DNA of 37,605 nt from Virgisporangium aurantiacum (GCF_016863635.1 NZ_BOPG01000122.1:1-37605); one strand, 5' to 3'. Positions 1 to 8,511 are shown, counted from the first letter of the stretch. Notes: generated by a model from the sequence alone, not told the origin. Translations and numbers: made by a program.

Positions 1-105
1 CAGAGCCGGCCGCGGCCCGGATCGCATCGAGCAACTGGGCCGGCGGTGTGTCCTTGAGGAGAAATCCTGCCGCGCCGGCCTCAAGCGCGTCGAACGCGTT
101 CTCAT
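1..105 (-). pseudogene. NarL-type response regulator receiver-domain fragment, runs off left edge
   Basis: Reading the minus strand leftwards from about 105 gives DENAFDALEAGAAGFLLKD and then TPPAQLLDAIRAAAGS. This is the end of a NarL/LuxR-family receiver domain, including the conserved phosphorylation-switch Lys in FLLKD. Upstream of this (minus-strand direction, positions about 105-180) the expected receiver core with its phospho-acceptor Asp is not readable in any frame, so the 5' part looks deleted or frameshifted. The HTH half would lie outside the window. It may be a decayed regulator, or a live gene with a local sequence error. The family call is reasonably sure; the pseudogene status is inferred. 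Confidence 0.5.
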
Positions 106-230
106 CGGGTCGTCGGCGTTGCCTGCGTGTGCCCGGCGCCACCGTCGTCGAACCCCATGCTGAGTCCCGGTAGCACGGGAGTCGCCCGCCGACTTCCGGC
201 CGCTGCCGCGAATCGCCTACACGGGAACGC

Positions 231-257
231 TCAGCTGTCCGCCGGATTGGCCGATAG
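231..257 (+). promoter_or_regulatory. Candidate FliA (sigma-28-like) promoter of the chemotaxis receptor
   Basis: TCAG at 231-234, a 15-nt spacer, then GCCGATAG at 250-257. From memory, the enteric FliA -10 is GCCGATAA, and motile Actinoplanes FliA promoters are described as TCA plus N15 plus GCCGA. The -10 box ends 56 nt before the chosen ATG of the receptor gene, so position and target both fit. This is a single-site motif match. Confidence 0.45.
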
Positions 258-313
258 CCCCGTTGGGTGTGCTGACACGGCCGGGCCCTTGCGGTGAGGC
301 GAGAGGAATGTCC

Positions 314-1963
314 ATGGCGTCGAACAGGGGCGGGCTGGCGGTGACGGTACGGCGCAACGCGGTTTCGGGCTGGTTTGCCGACCGCAGCGTCAACGCGAAG
401 CTGCTTATCTCGGTCGTCGTTGTGGCCTGCGTGGCGCTGGGCACAAGCTTGCTGTCCGTTGCCCGCATGGCCACGCTCAACGATGAGCTCGCCACCATGA
501 AGGCCGAGCACGTCGATAGCCTGCAGCAGCTGAGCAACCTGCGCGGCGGGTTCGGCACCATGTTCCGCGGCCTGTTCCTGCTAACGTCGCCTGGCCTCGA
601 CGGCGCCACCCGCGACGAGGGCCGCCGCAACGTCGAGCAGGCCGACCAGACGGTCAACGACGCGCTGAGCCGGTACAAGGAACTCGCCAAGAACTCACCC
701 GACCGGCTCGCCGCGCTCAACGACTTCAGCACCGGATGGAGCATCCACAGCGGGCTGCGGGACGCGATCATTCTCGGTAAGCCGAAGCGTGCCGATATCA
801 CCATCCCGGCTCCGGACAAGATCGCCGACGCGTTCATCAACCAGGAAAACATCATGAACGCGTCCGTCGTCAAACTCCAGCGGTTCGAGGAGTCCGAGTC
901 GGCGGCGGTGGCCAGCCAGGCGGCGTCGGACTACCGGTCGGCCCGGGCGGTGCTCATCGCCTCGCTGCTCGCCGGCCTCGCGGTGGCGCTCGGCGTCGCG
1001 TTCTGGACCGCCCGGATGATCCGCCGCCAGCTCGTCGACGTCGGCGAGTCGCTGGAGGCGGTGGCGCAGGGTGACCTCACCCGGCCAGCGACCGTACGCT
1101 CCCGCGACGAGCTCGGGCAGATGGCCGCCGCCGTCAACCGGGCGAACGCCAACATCCGAGAGACGGTCGGTGCGCTCACAGCCGGCGCGCAGACCCTGGG
1201 CGTCAGCTCGCAGCGGCTCACCGGGGTCACCGAGCGGATCGCCGCCAGCGCCCAGGCGACCTCTGCCCAGGTCGGCGTCGTGGCGTCCGCGGCCGGGAGC
1301 GTGTCCACGAACGTCCAGACCGTGGCTGCCGGGTCCCAGGAGATGGGCGTCTCGATCACCGAGATCGCCCAGAACGCCAACGAGGCGGCGCGGGTCGCCT
1401 CCAAGGCTGTCGCGGTGGCGGAGTCGACCAACCAGACGGTGTCCAAACTCGGCGATTCCTCAGCCGAGATCGGCAATGTGGTGAAGGTGATCACCTCGAT
1501 TGCCGAGCAGACCAACCTCCTCGCGCTCAACGCGACCATCGAGGCGGCCCGCGCCGGCGACGCGGGTAAAGGCTTTGCGGTTGTCGCCAGCGAGGTCAAG
1601 GACCTGGCCCAGGAGACCGCCCGGGCGACCGAGGACATCTCGCGCCGGGTCGACGCCATTCAGTCGGACACGACAGACGCCGTCGAGGCGATCGCCGAGA
1701 TCAGCCGGATCATCGCCAAGATCAACCAATACCAGGTGACGATCGCGTCGGCGGTCGAGGAGCAGACCGCCACGACCGCCGAGATGAGCCGCAGCGTCGC
1801 GGACGCCGCCGACGGCACGTCTGAGATCGCCGCCACGATCTCCCAGGTGGCGCAGGCGGCCGGCACGACCACCCAGACACTCGGCGAGGCCGACGGCGCG
1901 GTCAACGAACTGGCGACCCTCGCCGCCGAACTCAACCGGGTCGTCGGCCGCTTCCGGGTCTAA
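314..1963 (+). CDS. Methyl-accepting chemotaxis protein
   Basis: A transmembrane chemoreceptor that passes periplasmic or extracellular signals to the CheA/CheW array. Of 549 residues, TM1 is about 29-50. An extracellular helical-bundle region of about 160 residues follows, then TM2 about 211-232, a HAMP linker about 233-288, and the long cytoplasmic coiled coil. The hairpin tip is canonical at about 393-425 (ITSIAEQTNLLALNATIEAA, then RAGDAGKGFAVVA). The ATG at 314 is chosen because GAGAGGA (301-307) sits 6 nt upstream; the in-frame ATG at 308 is too close to that site, and the one at 263 lacks it. No CheA, CheW or CheR gene is adjacent, so it is an orphan receptor with unknown ligand. The family is certain. 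Confidence 0.93.
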   Translation: MASNRGGLAVTVRRNAVSGWFADRSVNAKLLISVVVVACVALGTSLLSVARMATLNDELATMKAEHVDSLQQLSNLRGGFGTMFRGLFLLTSPGLDGATRDEGRRNVEQADQTVNDALSRYKELAKNSPDRLAALNDFSTGWSIHSGLRDAIILGKPKRADITIPAPDKIADAFINQENIMNASVVKLQRFEESESAAVASQAASDYRSARAVLIASLLAGLAVALGVAFWTARMIRRQLVDVGESLEAVAQGDLTRPATVRSRDELGQMAAAVNRANANIRETVGALTAGAQTLGVSSQRLTGVTERIAASAQATSAQVGVVASAAGSVSTNVQTVAAGSQEMGVSITEIAQNANEAARVASKAVAVAESTNQTVSKLGDSSAEIGNVVKVITSIAEQTNLLALNATIEAARAGDAGKGFAVVASEVKDLAQETARATEDISRRVDAIQSDTTDAVEAIAEISRIIAKINQYQVTIASAVEEQTATTAEMSRSVADAADGTSEIAATISQVAQAAGTTTQTLGEADGAVNELATLAAELNRVVGRFRV

Positions 1964-2205
1964 CAGGCCGGCACCGCAACCCGGAGAATCAAGATCACCG
2001 CTCACTTGACGACCGCGCAAGTAGCATCGCGACCGGGAGTCGGTGCTGCTGCTCGGCTGGGCGATGCTCGGCAGCGGCGACCACGCGGCCCGACATGGTG
2101 CGCAGGTCAGCGTAGTGGAGGCGGGCCGGTGCCGGCGGGCGATGAGCATGCGCTGTACCTCTGAGAGGGTGGTTCGGGAGCCGATGTCCGTTATGACTCT
2201 GGTGT
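1964..2205. other. Gene-free stretch between receptor and insertion-sequence debris
   Basis: I see no protein with family resemblance in any frame, no T-tailed hairpin after the receptor stop, and no RNA gene. The join to the transposase remnant is near 2206-2212. Confidence 0.5.
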
Positions 2206-2211
2206 TGGGTC

Positions 2212-2567
2212 AGGGTGGCGCTCATCCTCGCCGCCTACACCCAACTGCGCCTCGCTCGGCCACTGGCCGCCGACCCACGCCGACCTTGGGAGAAACCCGT
2301 TGCACCACAACGGCTCTCACCCGCCGCGTCCGCCGCGGAGTTCGGCACCTGCGCACGAAGGCCGCCTGCCCAGCCGCGGCGCCGAAACTCACCCGACCAG
2401 GACCCGGACGACCAGCCGGACGACCCAACGCCCGCCCGGCCAAACGCCACGACGTCCACCTCGCCACAGCTTCGACCAGCACGAAGACAAACGACCAAGA
2501 AGACAACGAAGACCACACCACGACCCCGCCGCCGAGGTTAAAGATCAAGGTGTGCCACGAACGCTGA
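2212..2567 (+). pseudogene. 3' end of a DDE-type transposase, frameshifted
   Basis: The first frame reads ALILAAYTQLRLARPLAAD followed by RRPWEKPVAPQRLSPA. Near 2322 the homology moves to another frame and continues as RVRRGVRHLRTKAACPAAA, then KLTRPGPGRPAGRPNARPA, ending at TGA 2565-2567. This resembles, from memory, the C-terminus of a transposase family common in Streptomyces and Micromonosporaceae (arginine/proline-rich tail with PGPGRP). One missing base in the CCCGCC run near 2322 would restore the frame. Everything upstream of about 2206, including the catalytic DDE core, is missing. It is therefore a non-functional remnant. The exact IS family is uncertain. Confidence 0.6.
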
Positions 2568-2651
2568 AAGGGCTCAATGTAGGAGAGGTTTCTGGATGCG
2601 GTGCTGTGCAAGGGATGAAGGAATTGGCCCTTCGGTGTCGTCCTGTGGGGG

Positions 2652-2997
2652 AAGGCATCGGGGTTCCTCCCGGAGATGATCAAAGCCGTGCTGGAACGCG
2701 GGTTGCAGGCCGAACTGACCGACCATCTCGGCTATGAGAAAGGCGATCTGGCCGGACGTGGGAGTCCGAACTCGCGCAACGGGTCGACGTCGAAGTCGTT
2801 GCCGACCGAGGTCGGTGAGGTGCCGCTGTCGGTGCCGCGGGACCGTAATTCGTCGTTCGAACCCCGGTTGGTGCCCAAAGGGGCAACGCCGTGCCGGCGG
2901 CCTCGACGACATGATCATTTCCCTGTATGCGGGTGGGATGACCGTGCGTGATATCCAGCATCACCTCGCCCGGACCTTGGGCACCGAGTTATCCCAC
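2652..2997 (+). pseudogene. IS256-family transposase fragment, frameshifted and truncated at both ends
   Basis: From about 2660 the frame reads FLPEMIKAVLERGLQAEL, then TDHLGYEKGD, NSRNG and PLSVPRDRNSSFEPRLVPKG, the N-terminal part of IS256-group Mutator-type transposases. Near 2890 the match moves to a second frame: GGLDDMIISLYAGGMTVRD, then IQHHLARTLGTELSH. The expected continuation (ETISNI and the remaining two thirds, with most of the catalytic triad) is absent after about 2997. A one-base change near 2890 explains the shift. It is inactive. Directly after another transposase remnant, it marks a stretch where elements have landed repeatedly. Confidence 0.8.
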
Positions 2998-3110
2998 GGA
3001 CTCGGCCCGCCGACGGGACGGTGGTGCTCGAACTCGTGTGGGGCTGGTAGTAGGGACTTCGACTATGCCGCTGATTGCGCTCCCGCGCCACGGGGGTGAC
3101 CAGGCCCGCA

Positions 3111-3150
3111 GCCGTACGCTTCGGCGATGCCTGACCATCGGGCGTACGGC
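3111..3150 (-). terminator. Inverted repeat downstream of the LacI-type gene, possible terminator
   Basis: GCCGTACGC at 3111-3119 pairs perfectly with GCGTACGGC at 3142-3150 across a 22-nt loop. It lies 32 nt beyond the stop of the minus-strand regulator gene. There is no T run, so it would be an imperfect intrinsic terminator, or it may mark an IS-related end. Confidence 0.4.
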
Positions 3151-3181
3151 CGCGCCGTCGGATGGTTTGGCGCCGGCGCGG

Positions 3182-4207
3182 TCAGGCGTCCGTTTCCCTG
3201 GGCGGCGGCGCGGTCGTGGAGCGAATGATGAGTTTCGTGGTCAGGCGGATGTCGTCGGTCGGCAGTGGCTGGCGCGCGATGAGGGACAGCAGGGCCCGGC
3301 TGCCGGCTCGGCCCATGTCGTGCAGTGGTTGCCGGACGGTGGTCAACGGTGGGGCGCTGTGCGCCGCCTGCGGTAGGTCGTCGAACCCGACGATCGACAG
3401 GTCGTCGGGTACCGACAGTCCCAGCACCCGGGCGGCGGCGAGGGCACCGAGGGCTATCGGGTCCGCGCCGGCGACGATCGCGGTGGGACGCTGTGTGGTC
3501 AACAGGCGCGTGGCCGTGTGTACGCCACCTTGGTGGTTGAAGTTGGTCGAGACCACCAGGGCGGGATCTGGTTGGATGCCGGCGAGCCGCATGGCGTCTT
3601 CGTAGCCGCGGTAACGCAGTTCGGTGCTCTCGTGGTCTTCCTCGCCGCGGATGTAGGCGATGCGTCGGTGCCCGGCCGTGAGCAGGTGACGGGTGCCGGC
3701 CCGTACGCCGTCGTAGTTGTCGACGGTCACGCGGGGCAGGTCCAGGTCGATGCGACGGGGATCGATGACCACGACCGGAAGGTCGCTTGCCTGGATGACT
3801 TCCACGGTTTCCGGCTCGAGGACGGGAGCGATCAGCAGCAGTCCGTCGACGAGACCGTTGGCGAAGAATGCGATGCGGTCGCGCTCACGGATGGCATCGA
3901 GCGAGGCGTTCAACAGCAGTTCGCGTTCGTCGGCGGCGATCTCCTCGGCGATGCCACGCACGATCTCCAGGCTGTACTCGCCTGTGAGATCCAGGGTCAG
4001 AACGCCGACGTGGCCGGTGCGGCCGCGCCTTCCGTTGCGGGCACTCGGTGCGGTGTAGCCGAGCCGCTCCGCGACCTCTTGGACGCGCTGTCGGGTCGAC
4101 TCGGATGCTCCCGCGCGCCCGTTGATGACGTTGGAGACCGTCATGGCAGACACGCCGGCCTCCGCGGCGACCTGCGCGATCGTGACTCTCGGGGTAGGCA
4201 TGACCAT
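3182..4207 (-). CDS. LacI-family transcriptional regulator
   Basis: A repressor that releases DNA on binding a sugar. The N-terminal helix-turn-helix is clear: RVTIAQVAAEAGVSAMTVSN at about residues 7-26, followed by the hinge. A periplasmic-binding-protein-like sensor domain follows (HVGVLTLDLTGEYSLEIVRG; FDGDD-type motif IVGFDDLPQA; C-terminal TTVRQPLHDMGRAG). The frame stays open upstream to 4342, but those residues precede the HTH and have no counterpart in the family. I therefore start at ATG 4205-4207 (or 4199-4201), about 341 residues; no strong ribosome site decides. It lies 97 nt downstream of the GH35-GH51 gene on the same strand and probably shares its transcript. It likely controls the 8235-8511 divergent region. 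Odd points: none. Confidence 0.88.
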   Translation of the reverse strand: MVMPTPRVTIAQVAAEAGVSAMTVSNVINGRAGASESTRQRVQEVAERLGYTAPSARNGRRGRTGHVGVLTLDLTGEYSLEIVRGIAEEIAADERELLLNASLDAIRERDRIAFFANGLVDGLLLIAPVLEPETVEVIQASDLPVVVIDPRRIDLDLPRVTVDNYDGVRAGTRHLLTAGHRRIAYIRGEEDHESTELRYRGYEDAMRLAGIQPDPALVVSTNFNHQGGVHTATRLLTTQRPTAIVAGADPIALGALAAARVLGLSVPDDLSIVGFDDLPQAAHSAPPLTTVRQPLHDMGRAGSRALLSLIARQPLPTDDIRLTTKLIIRSTTAPPPRETDA

Positions 4208-4304
4208 TGTCTGGTGTGGGGCGACTCGACGGCTGATCGTACCGTGTGCCTCGTCACGCTGCGGGTCGGTGACCGCCTTGCGCGTCATGCCCGGCCCACC
4301 CGCG

Positions 4305-7300
4305 TCATCCGAGCACGGGAAGCTTGACGGTGGCGAAGGCATGCCGCGGGAGCCGAACGCGTAGCCGGCCGTCCTCGACCCGCGCTTCGGCGAGCGGCTG
4401 GGGGCACACGGCTCGCGGGTCCCGTGGGGAGTTGTGCGCGCTGAGGGCGTCGGCGGTCAACACGGTCGCGGTTGGGGTGCCGGGTCGTGCCCCGCGTAGA
4501 TCGAGTTCCACGGTGACGCCGTGGTCGGCGTCGAGATTGGTCATGGAGACCAGCACCTGACCATCACGCCGGCTGGCGGTGGCGTGGAAGGTCGCTAGGT
4601 CGGTGTGCGCGACCCGGCGTACGGGTGTCGCCGCCAGCAGCCGGACTGCCAGTGAGTCGGCGTCCTGGTGGTCCTTGTTCATGGCGAAGACGTGATAGCT
4701 GGGGGTCAGCACGAGTGCCTCACCGTCGGTCAGCAGCATGGCTTGCAGGACGTTGACGGTCTGGGCGATGTTGGCCATGACGAGGCGGTCGGCGTGGCGG
4801 TGGAAGGCGTCGAGGTGCAGGCTCGCGACGAGCGCGTCGCGCAGTGTGTTCTGCTGGAACAGGAAGCCGGGGTGGGTGCCCGGCTCCACGTCGTACCAGG
4901 TGCCCCACTCGTCCAGCACGAGGCCGACGGTTCGGTCCGGGTCGTACACGTCCATGATCCGGGCATGCCCGGCGAGGATCTCCTCGACCCGGGCCGCCTT
5001 GGCCATCGTCCAGTAGTACTCCTCGAGGTCAAACCGGGTGGCGCTGCCCTTGTGCTCCCACGGGCCGGGGACGGTGTAGTGGTGGACGGAGATCGCCTGG
5101 AAGGTGCTTGCGCCGTGTCCGTCGGCGGTGGTGGAGCCCAGCGTGCGGCCCAGCGCCTTCATCAGCACCTCGGTCCAGTGGTAGTCGTCGCTGGACGCGC
5201 CGGCGGCGATCCGGTAGAGCCGGTTGCCGCCGTGGTCGCGGCTGTAGGTTCCGAAGACGCGCGCGAGGTCGGCATACGCCTCCGGGCGCATCCCGCCGCC
5301 ACAGCCCCAGGGTTCGTTGCCCAGACCCCAGAACCGTACGTGCCACGGTTGCTCGCGGCCGTTCGCCCGGCGCAGCGCCGCCATCGGGCTGTCGTCGGCG
5401 CGGGTGAGGTACTCCGCCCACTCGCCGGCCGAACGGACGGTGCCGCTGCCGACGTTGACCGTGATGTAGGGCTCGGCGCCGAGCAGTTCGCACAGCGCCA
5501 TGAACTCGTGAGTGCCGAAGCTGTTGTCCTCGACGACGTCCCCCCAGTGGCTGTTGACCATCCGCGGCCGCTGGTCGCGCGGGCCGACCCCGTCGCGCCA
5601 GTGGTACTCGTCGGCGAAGCAGCCGCCGGGCCAGCGCAGGTTCGGGATCCGGATGTCCCGTAGCGCCTGCACGACGTCAAGCCGGATGCCGCCCTCGTTG
5701 GGGATCTCGGAGTGCTCGCCGACGAAGAACCCGCCGTATATGCAACGGCCGAGATGTTCGGCGAAGTGGCCGTAGACGTGCCGACTGATGCGCGGCCCGG
5801 GTAGATCGACGTCGATGACACCACGGACCGTGGCCATGGCTGAGCCGTCCTCGTGGACTTCGGCCGCGGGGGTCCGCTCCCGCCAGTTCCGCCGTCCCTC
5901 GACCCGCACGTTGTCGATGGCGATCAGCGGCCCGGGGCTCGTGGCGGCGCGCTCGGCCGCGTCCGCGGGCAGGTGGACAGACGAGTCCGGCGACAGGGGC
6001 AGGAGGTGCAGCGTGACCTCCGACGTCGGTGTGCAGCCGCCATCGCGCAAACTGATCAGCCAGCGGGAGCCGTCCCAGAAGCGGTCGGTGACCGGGCGGC
6101 CGTCGACGCGCACCTGTGCTGCGTCTCCCGCCCACTCGATGCGCAGGATGGCGTCCTGCTCGGGCTCGCCCGCCCACGCCGGCAGCTGCAGCTGATATAC
6201 GGCTGCCAACTCATCGAACACCGTGGCCGAGGGCGCGGACTGCCGGGTGTCCCGCGTGCCGTAGTTCGCGGGAACGGCAGGCGGTGCGGGCCGGCGCGCA
6301 ATCGCGGGCACTTCGGCTTCGGCTGCGGCCCGGACCTCGCCCTGAAACGGCAGCGGCCGGAACGCCCGCCGCGCGGGGTCGTAGACCTGCACGGCCGGTG
6401 CGGGACCGGTGGTCCTGGCTACGAGCCGCCCGTCGGTGCTCCAGCCGAGGTCGTTCTCGGATAGCAGCAGCCGGCGACCGGGTTCTCCATGAGCGCCGTC
6501 TGCGACCCAGACCGTGCCAGCGTCCGTGACGGGCAGGACGAGGATGTCGGCCATGCTGGCGCCGTGGCGCAGCCGCATGGGCTCCCGGCCGGGCTCGATG
6601 GTGTGCACGGCGCGGACCGGGTCCGTGTCCGGCGGTGCCGGGTAGCCGTCGACGACGACGTCGGTCGGGACGGCGAGTTCTACCGGGATCTCCGGTTCGG
6701 CGCAGAGCACCAGGGTCGGGATTTCGCCCGGCAGGACAGTGAGCACCGACGCGGTGGCCCAGTCGATGCGTACGCCCTGTACGTCCAGTGCCAGCGGCCA
6801 CCGGGCCAGGGTCCCGGCCGGGATGTCGACGGGCCGGGACGGCAGTACGAGCCGTTCCGTCTCCAGGGTCACCTGGAACTGGGCGCCCCGGTACGTCGGC
6901 AGCGCGACGTGGGGCTGGTGCCAGGACAGGAAGAGGAAGCCGCTGCGACCGTCGCTGCGCAGGGCCCATCGCAGCATGGTGGTGTCGTGCACGTCTTCGG
7001 GCAGGACGTCCGGCAGGCTGCTCGGCATCTGCGCCAGGTCGGGCCCGAACGCGGCGAGGAAGGCGTGCTGTCGCCGCAGTTCGGCGTGGCTGGCCGCGAG
7101 GGTGCCGGCCTCGCCGATGGGGGCGTGGAAGTCGTAGCCCAGTGAGGGCACGTCGTTCGGGTAGCCGGTGGCGTGGGACTCCTGCGTGCCGTGCTCGCCG
7201 GCCGGGTTCGTGCCACCGGCGTACATGTAGTAACCCTGCCAGGCCGAGCCGTTTCCGATCTTGCAATGGGCAACGGCCGCGATGTCGAGGGCCGATGGCC

Positions 7301-8234
7301 TGGGCCTGCGGTGGTACGCGGTGGCCATGCCACCACCGAGTTCACACGTGGCGGGCGGAAACACCGGTGGCTCCATGTCCTGCGCCGCCGCGTCGATGTC
7401 GTCGGCGCGCAGGTCGGCCCCGATTCCGGGGTCGTCCCAGGTGTGGGAGAAGAAGAAGTGCTGCCGGAAGGATGTGTCCCAGGGCGTGTCGGCGTCGGCC
7501 CAGAAACCGTCTCCGTAGCCGCCGTACAGCGGCATGACCTCCTCTGGGGGTAGTTTCGCGCTGCCCCAAGCCGTGGCCGTCCACAGCGGGGCCGACATGC
7601 CCGCCTCGCGGGCCAGGCGTTTGAGGGTGACCAGGTGGCCCGGCTGGTCGTACAATTCGTTCTCCAGCTGGATCGCCAGGACGGTGGCCGGCGTGCACCG
7701 CCCGGCGAGGGCTACGCCGAGCTGGCCGAACCACTCCCGCACCAGCTCCAGGTAGCCGGGGTCGTCAGTGCGGTGGACGACCGGGGACCGCTGTACCCAG
7801 TCGGGGAAGCCGCCGTTGCGGGTCTCCCCGTGGACCCACGGTCCGATGCGGAGCACGACCTCCAGGCCGGCGGCGCGGCACAGGTCGAGGAACGCGGCGA
7901 CGTCGAGGTTGCCGTCGAACCTCGGTGTGCCTCGACGGGCCACGTGGTGGATCCAGGGCACATAACTGGAGGCCACGGTGATGCCACCCGAACGCATGAG
8001 CCGCAGTCGTTCCTCCCACCGGTGGCGGGGCACCCGGCTGTAGTGCAGCTCCCCCGAGACCGGGATCCACGGCTGCCCGTCGCGACAGAGGAACCGGCTG
8101 GTGAGTGCCAGCCCGGTCCGAACGTCCTCGTCGTTGGACATCCGTGGCCGGGGCGGCGATCCCGCCAGCGGTACCGGCCATGGGCGGTGGCGGACGGCGA
8201 GTCGGACGGACGGCGCCTGTGCGGTCAACCGCAT
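4305..8234 (-). CDS. GH35 beta-galactosidase / GH51 alpha-L-arabinofuranosidase fusion enzyme
   Basis: A 1309-residue two-enzyme protein. Residues about 40-780 are GH35-like: GQPWIPVSGELHYSRVP, a (beta/alpha)8-barrel motif RIGPWVHGETRNGGFPDW, acid/base motif AIQLENE (second Glu about residue 193) and candidate nucleophile ATCELGGG (Glu about 298), then beta-rich domains. Residues 800-1309 form a complete GH51 enzyme of normal length (510): YGHFAEHLGRCIYGG, acid/base GLGNEPWG (Glu about 974), nucleophile LVLDEWGTW (Glu about 1109). Its start, MATVRGVIDV, looks like the usual start of single-domain GH51 proteins. No signal peptide is visible, so it is probably cytoplasmic, acting on imported oligosaccharides by releasing galactose and arabinose. 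ATG 8232-8234 is chosen because GAGGAG lies 7 nt upstream; the open frame to 8321 overlaps the promoter. An internal ATG at 5837 with GAGGA 10 nt upstream could also make GH51 alone. Confidence 0.88.
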   Translation of the reverse strand: MRLTAQAPSVRLAVRHRPWPVPLAGSPPRPRMSNDEDVRTGLALTSRFLCRDGQPWIPVSGELHYSRVPRHRWEERLRLMRSGGITVASSYVPWIHHVARRGTPRFDGNLDVAAFLDLCRAAGLEVVLRIGPWVHGETRNGGFPDWVQRSPVVHRTDDPGYLELVREWFGQLGVALAGRCTPATVLAIQLENELYDQPGHLVTLKRLAREAGMSAPLWTATAWGSAKLPPEEVMPLYGGYGDGFWADADTPWDTSFRQHFFFSHTWDDPGIGADLRADDIDAAAQDMEPPVFPPATCELGGGMATAYHRRPRPSALDIAAVAHCKIGNGSAWQGYYMYAGGTNPAGEHGTQESHATGYPNDVPSLGYDFHAPIGEAGTLAASHAELRRQHAFLAAFGPDLAQMPSSLPDVLPEDVHDTTMLRWALRSDGRSGFLFLSWHQPHVALPTYRGAQFQVTLETERLVLPSRPVDIPAGTLARWPLALDVQGVRIDWATASVLTVLPGEIPTLVLCAEPEIPVELAVPTDVVVDGYPAPPDTDPVRAVHTIEPGREPMRLRHGASMADILVLPVTDAGTVWVADGAHGEPGRRLLLSENDLGWSTDGRLVARTTGPAPAVQVYDPARRAFRPLPFQGEVRAAAEAEVPAIARRPAPPAVPANYGTRDTRQSAPSATVFDELAAVYQLQLPAWAGEPEQDAILRIEWAGDAAQVRVDGRPVTDRFWDGSRWLISLRDGGCTPTSEVTLHLLPLSPDSSVHLPADAAERAATSPGPLIAIDNVRVEGRRNWRERTPAAEVHEDGSAMATVRGVIDVDLPGPRISRHVYGHFAEHLGRCIYGGFFVGEHSEIPNEGGIRLDVVQALRDIRIPNLRWPGGCFADEYHWRDGVGPRDQRPRMVNSHWGDVVEDNSFGTHEFMALCELLGAEPYITVNVGSGTVRSAGEWAEYLTRADDSPMAALRRANGREQPWHVRFWGLGNEPWGCGGGMRPEAYADLARVFGTYSRDHGGNRLYRIAAGASSDDYHWTEVLMKALGRTLGSTTADGHGASTFQAISVHHYTVPGPWEHKGSATRFDLEEYYWTMAKAARVEEILAGHARIMDVYDPDRTVGLVLDEWGTWYDVEPGTHPGFLFQQNTLRDALVASLHLDAFHRHADRLVMANIAQTVNVLQAMLLTDGEALVLTPSYHVFAMNKDHQDADSLAVRLLAATPVRRVAHTDLATFHATASRRDGQVLVSMTNLDADHGVTVELDLRGARPGTPTATVLTADALSAHNSPRDPRAVCPQPLAEARVEDGRLRVRLPRHAFATVKLPVLG

Positions 8235-8292
8235 GAGGTGCTCCTCGTCGTCGAAGGGATGCCGGGTTCCCGGCTTGGGCCTACGGTACAGG

Positions 8293-8321
8293 TTTATAAA
8301 GCCATCAGAAGGGATTGACAA
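8293..8321 (-). promoter_or_regulatory. Sigma-70-type promoter for the GH35-GH51 gene
   Basis: On the minus strand, TTGTCA (plus-strand 8316-8321), exactly 17 nt of spacer, then TATAAA (8293-8298). Both boxes are near consensus, rare for chance in such GC-rich DNA. The -10 lies about 59 nt upstream of the chosen ATG. The -10 is itself part of an 8-bp palindrome, TTTATAAA (8293-8300). Confidence 0.65.
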
Positions 8322-8330
8322 AAGTACTTT
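8321..8330. promoter_or_regulatory. Palindrome AAAGTACTTT abutting the -35 box, candidate LacI-type operator
   Basis: A perfect 10-bp palindrome that touches the -35 of the minus-strand promoter, in the region shared with the ABC importer. Its place suits binding by the LacI-type regulator encoded in the same operon. LacI-family operators are usually longer (14-20 bp) with CG or TA at the centre, so the assignment is tentative. Confidence 0.4.
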
Positions 8331-8403
8331 AGGGGCGCAGCGTGTTGCTTGTCACAGGCTCGACACTCGCCGGAAACGGCAGCTCGTGACCGGTGAAGGA
8401 CCA

Positions 8404-8427
8404 ACCGGCCCTTCTCTCCCGGCCGGT
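8404..8427. repeat. Inverted repeat ACCGGCC / GGCCGGT in the importer leader
   Basis: Arms of 7 bp at 8404-8410 and 8421-8427 with a 10-nt pyrimidine-rich loop (CTTCTCTCCC), 84 nt upstream of the binding-protein start. It could be a second operator or an mRNA hairpin. I see no convincing plus-strand -10 element in 8330-8500. Confidence 0.35.
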
Positions 8428-8511
8428 CAACTTCCCCGGTGACGCGGTAAGCCCCACACCTACGTTCAGGCCGGCAAGCCTCGCCTTCACGGCGGGGGAA
8501 AGGAGCGCACC

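Noticed and set aside
2043..2567. Free-standing 174-residue plus-strand protein
   Set aside because: Only its second half resembles a transposase tail, and the matching upstream part lies in another frame. It is better read as a broken transposase end.
8315..8320. Perfect TTGACA on the plus strand, upstream of the importer operon
   Set aside because: No -10-like hexamer follows at 16-18 nt (CAGCGT region). The same bases serve better as the minus-strand -35.
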